Shown one piece after another: positions 37,965-45,998 of a stretch of 64,000 nt of DNA. The stretch covers positions 2,046,001 to 2,110,000 of the forward strand of contig CP069437.1 of assembly GCA_016888885.1 (NCBI GenBank), written 5' to 3'. The notes under the pieces are model-generated. The model did no database searches. It was not told where the DNA came from and saw only the letters and a list, made by a program, of their open reading frames with translations. This DNA is from Faucicola sp902506215 (GTDB lineage: Bacteria > Pseudomonadota > Gammaproteobacteria > Pseudomonadales > Moraxellaceae). The translations under genes were made by a program, and so were the position numbers. Position 1 is the first letter of the stretch; each line of letters begins with the position of its first letter.

Positions 37965-38777
37965 ATGAGCATCTATATCGGAACCGGTGGATACAGTGAT
38001 ACGGATTTTTTGGGAATTCTCTATCCTGCTGACACCAAAAAAACCGAATTTTTAACCGAGTATAGTCGTCATTATGCCACTGTTGAAATCAATAGTAGCT
38101 TCTATGCGCCTTTAGGTCGAAAAGCGTATGAAGGTATGCTCAAAAAATCCAATGGGCAGCTAAAATTTTCGATTAAGATTCACCAAGATTTTACCCACCG
38201 ATTAACCGCCACTGCAGAGACCGCACAAGCTTTTTTACAGGCGATTGAACCTATTTTAGCGGCAGATTGTTTGGCTGCGTTATTAATTCAATTTCCGCAT
38301 GGTTTTGATAGAACGGTGGCACATCGTCAGTATTTGGCAACCTTGACCAGTTGGTTTGATGGATTACCATTGGCGATAGAATTTCGCCACCAAAGCTGGC
38401 ATATCCCGCAAGTTTACGCCAGTTTTCAGCAGCAAAATTTGATTTGGTGTAGTGTGGACTATCCAAATATCCATGGTTTACCGCCCAGTCGGCTGTTGTT
38501 TACTAGCCGCATCGGTTATTTACGCATGCATGGGCAAAACTTAGACTGGTGGGATGCCCATTCGGCGGCCGAGCGGCATGATTATCGATACAGCGATACA
38601 GAAATGCAAGCTTGGGCAAAGACGATTGCCAATCAACAAGCCAATTTTGATACTTTGTATATTTACTTTGAAAATACGGTAAAAGGTCATGCGGTGTATA
38701 ATATTGAGATGCTCACACAAGCGCTCATGACCGAAGGTATGCCAGTCGTCAGTCCTTTGGTAGCGAATGATGAATAA
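37965..38777 (+). CDS. DUF72 domain-containing protein (YecE family)
   Basis: TIM-barrel-like protein of unknown biochemical role. The family start 'IYIGTGGYSDTDFLGILYP' and the blocks 'YATVEINSSFYAPL', 'LKFSIKIHQDFTH', 'LLIQFPHGF' and 'AIEFRHQSWH' are all present, as is the late 'RMHGQ' and 'YIYFENTVKGHAVYN' segment. The length of 270 is normal. It follows dgkA by 42 nt on the same strand and could be cotranscribed. No enzymatic activity can be stated. Confidence 0.9.
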   Translation: MSIYIGTGGYSDTDFLGILYPADTKKTEFLTEYSRHYATVEINSSFYAPLGRKAYEGMLKKSNGQLKFSIKIHQDFTHRLTATAETAQAFLQAIEPILAADCLAALLIQFPHGFDRTVAHRQYLATLTSWFDGLPLAIEFRHQSWHIPQVYASFQQQNLIWCSVDYPNIHGLPPSRLLFTSRIGYLRMHGQNLDWWDAHSAAERHDYRYSDTEMQAWAKTIANQQANFDTLYIYFENTVKGHAVYNIEMLTQALMTEGMPVVSPLVANDE

Positions 38778-38889
38778 CTAAACAGCCGCTATCAACAAAA
38801 TCATTCACTTGAAAATGTAATTTTTGCTATCATAAACAGTTTTACTTTTCATCATTTAAATTTCTAATTTGGAAGCATGGTTAAGCGGT

Positions 38890-41739
38890 ATGACTGATTT
38901 TGCGATTGGACAACGTTATCTGTCGGATACAGAGAATGAATTGGGGCTGGGCGTCGTCGTGCTCGTTGATGAACGCTGCGTGCATATTTTGTTCCCGCAA
39001 AGTGAAGAAACGCGTGTGTATGCCAAGACATCGGCGCCTTTGTCGCGTGTGACCTTCAAAGCAGGGGATACCATATACGACCAAGATGGCGCATCGTATG
39101 TGGTCAGCGATTTTGAAGAAACCAATGGCGTCTATAAATACTCGGTTGAAGGTCATGACCGTGCGATTATGGAAACCCGCCTTGCGGCTAACATTAATTT
39201 GGCAAAACCCCTTGAGCGCTTGCTCGCCAGTCGTATCCACCAAAATGATTGGTACGAACTGCGCCAAGAGCTACTGCGTACCCAAGCCTATTTGGCGTCT
39301 CATCCACTAAGAGGCTTGATGGGTGCGCGTGTCGATATCATTGAGCACCAGTTGTATATCGCCCATGAAGTAGGTAAACGTATCGCACCGCGTGTGCTGC
39401 TCGCTGATGAGGTAGGGCTTGGCAAAACGATTGAAGCGGGTCTGATTATTCATCAGCAATTAATCACCGGCAAATCTGAGCGTGTTTTGATTTTGGTACC
39501 CGATAGTTTGCAGTACCAATGGATGATTGAAATGCGTCGCCGTTTTAATCTTGAGTTTGCGATTTTTGATTTGGTCAGAACCGCAGCGATTGCAGAGCAT
39601 GACCCTGAGCAAAATCCTTTTACCACTGAGCAGTTGATTATTGCCAGCATTGATTTGCTACTTGATCATGAAGATTTGCACGAGAAAGCCTTGGAAGCCG
39701 GATTTGATTTGCTGGTTGTGGATGAAGCGCATCATCTGCATTGGGATAGTGAGCAAGGCGGTAATGACAAATACGATTTAGTTGAAGACTTTGCCGAACA
39801 AACCGCAGGTGTGTTGTTACTCACAGCAACCCCTGAGCAGTTAGGTTTAGAAAGCCATTTTGCGCGGTTACGATTGTTAGATCCCAATCGTTTTAATGAT
39901 TTAGACGACTTTATCGATGCAGAAGAAAATTTTGCGCAAACCGCAGCAATTGCTGAGGTGTTATTGAGTGACCAATCGCTGTCAGATAAGCAAAAATCAG
40001 CATTAGCCCAGTTGTTAGGTCATGACATCAGTGATGACGAGCAAGGTCGTGCGCGCGCCATCAACGAATTGTTAGATCGTCATGGTACTGGCCGTGTATT
40101 ATTTCGCAACACCCGTGAGAGCGTCTCTGAGCTTATTTCTGGCTTCAAAGGTCGGCGCTCAATGGCGTACCCGCTGCCGCTACCGATAAGTTGGCAAGAC
40201 AGTTATCACACACAAGGTAAATTGCGCGAACAATTATGGCCAGAAGAGTTACAGCCCGATGGTAGTTGGCTGGAACAAGACCCGCGGGTGCCTTGGCTGG
40301 TTGATTTACTTAAAAACCCCTTAAAACATCAAAAGGTGCTGCTGATTGCGCGCAGTGGGGCAACGGTTGAGAGTTTAGAGGCAGTATTGCGATTGCATGC
40401 GGGCATTAAAACCGCGATTTTTACTGAGCAAATGACCTTACTTGAGCGTGACCAAGCCGCTGCGTATTTTGCTGATATTGAAGGCGCGCAAGTCTTGTTG
40501 GCTTCTGAAATTGGCTCTGAGGGGCGTAATTTTCAGTTTGCCAGTGATTTGGTGTTGTTTGATTTGCCCGCCAATCCTGATACATTAGAGCAGCGTATTG
40601 GTCGTCTCGATCGGATTGGCCAGCAAAACGAGATTACCATTCATGTGCCTTTTGTCGAAGGCACGGCAACTGAACGTATGTACCGCTGGTATAACGAAGC
40701 GCTAAATATTTTTAACCAAATCTCACCCACGGCGCAAACCGTTCAAGAGCAGTTTATTGTGGATTTAAAACCGCTACTTGAAGGGCAAAAAGTCGAAGAT
40801 AATGGTCAAGAAATTACTTTAGATCAGTTGATTGAAGAAGGCAAAGCCCAGCGCCTCGCACTAGAAGCAGCCATGCAAGCAGGGCGTGACAGGCTGCTTG
40901 AATACAATTCTTGTCGCCCGCGTGTCGCCAGTAAAATCGCTTACACCATGCGTGATTTTGATGATACCCACATGTTGCCACGTTTGTTTGAACGCTTTAT
41001 GTCGTCCATCAATATGGAATATAGTGGACAGCGTGATGGCTCATTGATGCTACATCCGAGCGATGAAGTACAAGTGCAAGGACTGGCAGTCCCTGAAGAT
41101 GGTATGACCTTGACCTTTGAGCGTGATCAAGCGTTACTACGCGAAGACATGGAATTTATGACTTATGAGCATCCTTTGATGCAAAGTATCTTTGAAACGG
41201 TCAACTCAGGAACGTTTGGTAATACCACGGTTGCAACTTTACAAAGTAATGCCATGCCCGAAGGAATGGTATTAGTCGAAGTTAATTTTCGTGTTGAAGC
41301 GATTGCGCCAAAATTACTTAATTTACCCGCATTTTTGCCAAAGCCGCTCATTCGGGTGTTTTTAAGCCAGCACGGGACTGATTTTAGCGATAAGATTGCG
41401 CCTGATATGATTGTGTCGCATATTCATCGCTTGGATAAAACCCGTGCGCGTCAAGTTATCAAAGCGCGTAAAGACATCATCGAAGCGCGCTATGAGCAAG
41501 CGGTTGAGCTGGCAAACCAGCAATTACCTGCGATAAGTGAGCAAGCCAAAGAGGTATTTAATCAGCGCTATGAGCGTGAAGTTGAGCGCCTGCAATATTT
41601 GCAATCCATCAATCCGAATGTACGAGACGCAGAAATCAATCAATTAAAGCGTTTGCAAGAACAGGGCTTACATGCACTGGGTCATTTATCGTTAATTCCT
41701 GATAGTATCCGTGTGCTAGTCGCCGTCAAGCCAACTTAA
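38890..41739 (+). CDS. rapA: RNA polymerase-associated helicase RapA
   Basis: Swi2/Snf2 ATPase that binds RNA polymerase and aids its recycling after termination. The ATG at 38890 (949 residues) is chosen over a TTG at 38869; E. coli RapA has 968. N-terminal Tudor-like region 'GLGVVVLVDERCVHILFP' in outline, Walker A 'LADEVGLGKTIEAGLI' (about 171-186), 'VVDEAHHL' (about 278), and helicase motifs V-VI 'LLASEIGSEGRNFQF' and 'LEQRIGRLDRIGQ'. The C-terminal RapA-specific region is complete. It is a single gene. Confidence 0.96.
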   Translation: MTDFAIGQRYLSDTENELGLGVVVLVDERCVHILFPQSEETRVYAKTSAPLSRVTFKAGDTIYDQDGASYVVSDFEETNGVYKYSVEGHDRAIMETRLAANINLAKPLERLLASRIHQNDWYELRQELLRTQAYLASHPLRGLMGARVDIIEHQLYIAHEVGKRIAPRVLLADEVGLGKTIEAGLIIHQQLITGKSERVLILVPDSLQYQWMIEMRRRFNLEFAIFDLVRTAAIAEHDPEQNPFTTEQLIIASIDLLLDHEDLHEKALEAGFDLLVVDEAHHLHWDSEQGGNDKYDLVEDFAEQTAGVLLLTATPEQLGLESHFARLRLLDPNRFNDLDDFIDAEENFAQTAAIAEVLLSDQSLSDKQKSALAQLLGHDISDDEQGRARAINELLDRHGTGRVLFRNTRESVSELISGFKGRRSMAYPLPLPISWQDSYHTQGKLREQLWPEELQPDGSWLEQDPRVPWLVDLLKNPLKHQKVLLIARSGATVESLEAVLRLHAGIKTAIFTEQMTLLERDQAAAYFADIEGAQVLLASEIGSEGRNFQFASDLVLFDLPANPDTLEQRIGRLDRIGQQNEITIHVPFVEGTATERMYRWYNEALNIFNQISPTAQTVQEQFIVDLKPLLEGQKVEDNGQEITLDQLIEEGKAQRLALEAAMQAGRDRLLEYNSCRPRVASKIAYTMRDFDDTHMLPRLFERFMSSINMEYSGQRDGSLMLHPSDEVQVQGLAVPEDGMTLTFERDQALLREDMEFMTYEHPLMQSIFETVNSGTFGNTTVATLQSNAMPEGMVLVEVNFRVEAIAPKLLNLPAFLPKPLIRVFLSQHGTDFSDKIAPDMIVSHIHRLDKTRARQVIKARKDIIEARYEQAVELANQQLPAISEQAKEVFNQRYEREVERLQYLQSINPNVRDAEINQLKRLQEQGLHALGHLSLIPDSIRVLVAVKPT

Positions 41740-41757
41740 TTGTTTTGAATTTAGGTT

Positions 41758-41786
41758 AAAGGTCAGCTTATATTAGGCTGACCTTT
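41758..41786 (+). terminator. Possible weak terminator after rapA
   Basis: 10-bp perfect stem AAAGGTCAGC/GCTGACCTTT (41758-41767 with 41777-41786) with a 9-nt loop, but only a short T run follows. Confidence 0.55.
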
Positions 41787-41881
41787 GTTATAGGTTTGTG
41801 TTATAGGTTTGCATTTTCCATTTTTTGGTTAAGACCAGTTACCAGGTCTAGTTATCAGGCTTAGTTAGCAAAGCTAGTTAT

Positions 41882-42100
41882 TTACCTCTCAGGATTCACC
41901 ACACTCATACTAAATTTGAGTCCGATACTAGTGAGTACAATCGCCAGTGGCAACAGCACCATCGCGATTCGTTGGGTTTTATACCTGACAGGCGGCTCCT
42001 TACTGACTTTAGATAATAAAAAACATAGCATACCCGCGACCAATGTCAAAATCCCTAGACCTAAACAAAGAAAACCTAAATAATTCATCTGTTTACCCAT
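41882..42100 (-). CDS. Small two-helix membrane protein, hypothetical
   Basis: Two hydrophobic helices, 'YLGFLCLGLGILTLVAGMLCFLL' in outline near residues 7-29 and 'IAMVLLPLAIVLTSIGLKFS' near 45-64, with a basic loop between them. The longest frame starts at 42205, but its first 35 residues are polar and odd; ATG at 42100 (72 residues) or 42088 is more likely. No strong ribosome binding site is seen. Not recognised; it may be a real small membrane gene because the hydrophobic pattern and basic loop are well formed. Confidence 0.5.
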   Translation of the reverse strand: MGKQMNYLGFLCLGLGILTLVAGMLCFLLSKVSKEPPVRYKTQRIAMVLLPLAIVLTSIGLKFSMSVVNPER

Positions 42101-42255
42101 TACCCATACTGATATGTTTGACGGGTGTAAATTACACACTACGACCCATCGATATTTGTTGAAACACGATTGTTGCCTCAGACAACTTTGATTATAATCT
42201 AACAAGACTCATAGGACATGAGATTTATTTTTAGCCGCAATACAAGGATGGTGAT

Positions 42256-44148
42256 ATGAGTGGCTCAGCGATACAGACTTTGGATATACAACATCTACAC
42301 CAGCCCCCGTTTGATACACTAAGCGATCAGCAGCGAACCCATCTGCAGCAGCACAGTAAAATCGTCTATTTGGACAACTTGCAGCCTATACCTGCAGGAT
42401 GGCAAGGGGATTTTTTTATTATCCTTAAAGGCTTTGTTCATCAATTACAAGGTGAGGCGTTGATTGCTACCTTAAATGCAGGCGATTGGTTTGATACCAA
42501 GGTCAGGCAAAGCGGCGTGTTCAACTTTATCACCCAGCAGCAAAGTCTGATGTACCGTATCGATGGGCAAGTGCTAAGTGCAATCACCGAGCAAAATCCC
42601 ACCTTAAAAAACGCCTTGTTTGCCGATGTCGCTGCCCGTCTCAACCATCACCAAGCTCGCCTTGCCCAAAGTGAAAGTCAAAAACTGCTATATCAACCGA
42701 TTGCCAATTTGGGACAGCATATCAAACCACCGCATTTTGTCGATGATACGGCAACGCTATACGATGCCACGATGGCGATGAACCAATTTGACATCAAGCA
42801 TATTTTGGTTAAGTCACAAGCGCGAATGAGCGAAGCAGAGCGTGACAAACTCATCGCACAAGGCGTCGAAAAATCTACCATTGCAGCGTATGTCGAGCGC
42901 ATCGGTATTTTTACCCAAACCGATGTGTGCCGAGCGATTGGGCAAAAAGTTGATTTTGCCACCACGCCTGTGCTGGACTTTACCAATTTTAAAATCCATA
43001 CCGTGCATCAATCGCAAGATGTCAGTGAAGCCTTGCTGACCATGCTACAAACGCGTATTCACCGTTTACCCATTATTGACAGTCAAGGTCAAATCATTGG
43101 GATTTTGGGGCAAACTGAATTACTGAGCTTTTTAACCAACCATTCCAATCTTATTGTCGCTCGTATTGAGCAAGCGCAGAGCCTAGATGATGTTGCGGTG
43201 GCGGTGGAATTGATTGGTAAATTTATCCGTGAGCAGCACGCCAGCGGCATCAAAACCCATGTTATCAGCCGTATGGTGCAAAGCTTGAATTTACAAGTGT
43301 TTGCCAAGGTATGGCAGCTGATTGTGCCTGCTATCACCTTCTACAATACCTGTCTGTTTGTGATGGGCTCAGAAGGGCGTGGTGAACAAATCTTGCGTAC
43401 TGACCAAGACAATGCGCTAATTATCCGCAATGGTTTTAAAGATGACAATCTGCCCAGCTATGCCGCGCAGTTCAATGAGGCATTGGCAAACATGGGTTAC
43501 CCCTATTGTGATGGCAAGATTATGCTTAGCAACGAGCGTTGGCGAAAAACTTCAACCGCCTTTGAAAAACAAATCACGGCATGGTACGTGAGTGGCAGTA
43601 GTGAAGATATGATGTGGATTGCGACCTTAGTCGATGCGCATTTTGTTTGCGGTGATATTAAGCTCTTTGAGCAGCTGCAAAAACATTGGCAAGTCAGCGC
43701 AAAAAATGTGGCGACTAGCAACTTTATCAACCGTTTTGCCAAACCGATTCTACAATTTGGCGATAGCAGTGGCTGGTGGCAAAAATTTGTCGGTGCCAGT
43801 GAAACCGATATTGACCTAAAAAAAGCAGGGATATTCCCGATTGTCCATGGCGTGCGAGCCTTGTCACTGGAATATCAAATCACTGAGACTAACACGAGAA
43901 GCCGACTGCAACAGCTGGCACAGCGAAACGTACTAGGTGATACCATGGCGCAAAATCTGGCAGAAGCACTGGATTTTTTTATGGCAAAACGACTGGATGT
44001 GGCATTGACCACCCAGGATAGAACAGCGCGAGCGGTAAATCCCAATCACTTGTCAGCACTGGAAAAAGACTTGTTAAAAGAATGTTTGGCGATGGTCAAA
44101 GATTTTAAAACCTTTATTACCTATCATTATCGCCTAGATATTTTTTAA
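42256..44148 (+). CDS. DUF294 nucleotidyltransferase with cyclic-nucleotide-binding-like and CBS domains
   Basis: The 630-residue protein has a CAP-ED-like N-terminus (about 35-125, 'GDFFIILKGFVHQLQG'), two CBS motifs (about 165-300, including 'VLDFTNFKIHTVHQSQDVSEALLTM' in outline and 'RIHRLPIIDSQGQIIGILGQTELL'), then a DUF294 nucleotidyltransferase domain with 'FVMGSEGRGEQILRTDQDNALI', which contains the GSxxR/G and DxD-type catalytic pattern, and a DUF294_C domain. Such proteins are usually next to a DnaQ-like exonuclease, as here; in pseudomonads the pair is linked to acetate use. The reaction is not known for this member. Confidence 0.9.
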   Translation: MSGSAIQTLDIQHLHQPPFDTLSDQQRTHLQQHSKIVYLDNLQPIPAGWQGDFFIILKGFVHQLQGEALIATLNAGDWFDTKVRQSGVFNFITQQQSLMYRIDGQVLSAITEQNPTLKNALFADVAARLNHHQARLAQSESQKLLYQPIANLGQHIKPPHFVDDTATLYDATMAMNQFDIKHILVKSQARMSEAERDKLIAQGVEKSTIAAYVERIGIFTQTDVCRAIGQKVDFATTPVLDFTNFKIHTVHQSQDVSEALLTMLQTRIHRLPIIDSQGQIIGILGQTELLSFLTNHSNLIVARIEQAQSLDDVAVAVELIGKFIREQHASGIKTHVISRMVQSLNLQVFAKVWQLIVPAITFYNTCLFVMGSEGRGEQILRTDQDNALIIRNGFKDDNLPSYAAQFNEALANMGYPYCDGKIMLSNERWRKTSTAFEKQITAWYVSGSSEDMMWIATLVDAHFVCGDIKLFEQLQKHWQVSAKNVATSNFINRFAKPILQFGDSSGWWQKFVGASETDIDLKKAGIFPIVHGVRALSLEYQITETNTRSRLQQLAQRNVLGDTMAQNLAEALDFFMAKRLDVALTTQDRTARAVNPNHLSALEKDLLKECLAMVKDFKTFITYHYRLDIF

Positions 44149-44202
44149 CTAAGTAGATATTTTTTAACTAAATAGATAGTGTTAATTGCCTAGAGAAAAG
44201 CC

Positions 44203-44850
44203 ATGTTTCATCGCATCAAAAATCTGTTCGGCAGTCAAAAACTTGAGCGACAAAAACAGCGACTCAGTAAGCCTGAGTACGCTTATCTGTTTGATAACCA
44301 GCTATCTAAAGTCCCCAGTGAGTGGGTGAGCCTAGACCTAGAAATGACCGGGCTTAATGCTAAACAAGATTATATTTTAAGTGTCGGTGCAGTACAGGTA
44401 CGCAAAGAAAGTAACGGGTTTGTGATTGATACCGATAGCGCGCTGTCCTTGGTATGCCGTCCGCCCGTGATGCCCACCCATGACACCATTGTGATTCACG
44501 GATTAAGACCGATAGATGTCGACAATGGCTTATCGTATGAGGAGATGCTCACCCAATTATTGCCAATGCTTAAAAACCGTCCGATAATTGGGTTTTGTGT
44601 GGACATGGATATGGCGTTTTTAAATGCCATTGCCAAACCGTTTTTGGGCGTGGAACTGGCTAATAAACTTGTCGATGTCAGTCGCTTGTATCAAAAAAAT
44701 CAGCATCGACATGACCCCAGCCAAGTTGGGGAGTTACCACACCTCAATCAACTGCTAGAAGAATACCAAATCCCGCGATTACCTGCCCATAATGCCCTCA
44801 ATGATGCCATTATGACTGCCATGTTATTTACCCATCTGATGAAGTCATAA
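44203..44850 (+). CDS. DnaQ-like 3'-5' exonuclease (DEDDh)
   Basis: The 215-residue protein contains Exo I 'SLDLEMTGLNAKQDYILSVG' with the Asp and Glu, Exo II 'IIGFCVDMDMAFLNAI', and Exo III 'PAHNALNDAIMTAMLF' with the His and Asp. The N-terminal about 40 residues are basic. It lies 54 nt after the DUF294 gene and is likely cotranscribed with it. It is shorter than the Pol III epsilon subunit and lacks the C-terminal polymerase-binding tail, so it is not the replicative proofreader. The substrate is unknown. Confidence 0.88.
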   Translation: MFHRIKNLFGSQKLERQKQRLSKPEYAYLFDNQLSKVPSEWVSLDLEMTGLNAKQDYILSVGAVQVRKESNGFVIDTDSALSLVCRPPVMPTHDTIVIHGLRPIDVDNGLSYEEMLTQLLPMLKNRPIIGFCVDMDMAFLNAIAKPFLGVELANKLVDVSRLYQKNQHRHDPSQVGELPHLNQLLEEYQIPRLPAHNALNDAIMTAMLFTHLMKS

Positions 44851-44864
44851 AAGCTAACCGACAT

Positions 44865-44892
44865 AAAAAAACTCTCATCATGAGAGTTTTTT
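44865..44892. terminator. Bidirectional terminator
   Basis: Palindromic AACTCTCAT-C-ATGAGAGTT hairpin with A run left and T run right, between the convergent exonuclease and lipoprotein genes. Confidence 0.85.
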
Positions 44893-44906
44893 ATCTAAAA
44901 ATGACT

Positions 44907-45662
44907 TTATTTTTTGCTAGCAGCGGCGTCTGCGCCTTTTGGCTTGATGCCTGCTTCTTGGGTTAATTGCATCAACATGGTACGGGCTTCTTCAGCGGAT
45001 TTTTGCGCTTTTTCCATTGACTTAGCAATTTCTGGATTGGTCTCTGGGGTTGCCGTTGGTTTTTTGATTAAAGCCGCCGTACCGGCACGGCTATGGGTAA
45101 TACTTTCAACCATTTTATCGCGGGTTTGTGCAACACGGGGGTCATTAAATTTTAATTTGTTGAGCGTGGCTTTTTGCAAATCTAACTGTGCCACCACTTC
45201 TTTAAAGAAAGCTTGTTGGTCAGCAGGTGTTTTGGCGTTTTGCATTTTTTTTGCCATTTCTGCTTGTTTGGCTTGGGTATTGCGGTCAAGCTCGTTTAAG
45301 GTTTTAAATAACTGAGTCAAATCCGCTTTTAGGGCAAGATTATGGGTCGCAGCCGCGGTATTATTGGCGGCAACTGTAGGGGCGCTGCTAACGTTGGCGG
45401 TTTTTTCTGCAGTCGCTGGCGTGGTGACAGTTGTCGTGGTTGACGAAGCGGTGGTGGTAACGGCAGCACTAGCAGGCGCGCTAAGCGTGACTTGGGAAGC
45501 CGGCACAGGTGCACTAGTCGTAGAAGTTGACGTGGTGGTGGTCGTTGCAGAAGCAGTGGTGGTTGTGGCTTTATCATCTTTTTTTGAGCATGCAGATAAC
45601 GCTAGCACAAGACTCATAGCGCCTATAGTCATGGCAGAGGTGGCGATAGATTTGTTTAACAT
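44907..45662 (-). CDS. Thr/Ala-rich lipoprotein, hypothetical
   Basis: A signal peptide ends in lipobox 'LSAC' with C25 as the acylated residue, so the protein is an envelope lipoprotein. Residues about 33-100 are a low-complexity linker with long runs of Thr, Ser, Ala and Val. The C-terminal half (about 108-251) is alpha-helical and charged, with 'LFKTLNELDRNTQAKQAEM' and 'QAFFKEVVAQLDLQKATLNKLKF' in outline. I do not recognise the domain. A similar Thr-rich lipoprotein begins at 63678. The repeated ACC/ACA/ACT codons could allow length variation. Confidence 0.78.
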   Translation of the reverse strand: MLNKSIATSAMTIGAMSLVLALSACSKKDDKATTTTASATTTTTSTSTTSAPVPASQVTLSAPASAAVTTTASSTTTTVTTPATAEKTANVSSAPTVAANNTAAATHNLALKADLTQLFKTLNELDRNTQAKQAEMAKKMQNAKTPADQQAFFKEVVAQLDLQKATLNKLKFNDPRVAQTRDKMVESITHSRAGTAALIKKPTATPETNPEIAKSMEKAQKSAEEARTMLMQLTQEAGIKPKGADAAASKK

Positions 45663-45998
45663 AGAGTTTTTTTAACCTAAATAATTTTTTAATCTAAATA
45701 ACTTTTCACCCAAAACAATTGGGTCAGCGTTCTCGATTGAAACCCAAAACGGCAATAGCAGTGGCTGCAATGTGGCAATGAGTGGACAGTTTAGCAAATA
45801 TCTGAAAATTGAAATGTAGAGAATTGCAACAGAAGACTACGGCAGTTTGTCTAAATGCGTTAATTTTAGCTGATTTGCTATGAAATCAGGTGGATTTTTA
45901 TGGTAAAAAGCGCTAAGGTGGCAGCTTATTTTTGCCTAATTTATTTTTGCCTAAAGATTCGATACCTAGTATAGATTCGTCACATTGTTGCTGTTGTT
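45663..45998. other. 336-bp region between divergent lipoprotein and dacB genes
   Basis: No gene is seen. It contains a 15-bp tandem repeat (TTATTTTTGCCTAA at 45926-45939 and 45941-45954) that runs into the candidate dacB promoter. The rest holds the lipoprotein promoter region, which I could not place. Confidence 0.5.
45947..45975 (+). promoter_or_regulatory. Candidate promoter of dacB
   Basis: -35 TTGCCT (45947-45952), 17-nt spacer, -10 TATAGA (45970-45975). The start codon at 45999 is only about 17 nt past the expected transcription start, so the leader would be very short. The -35 is part of the second copy of a tandem repeat. Confidence 0.5.
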
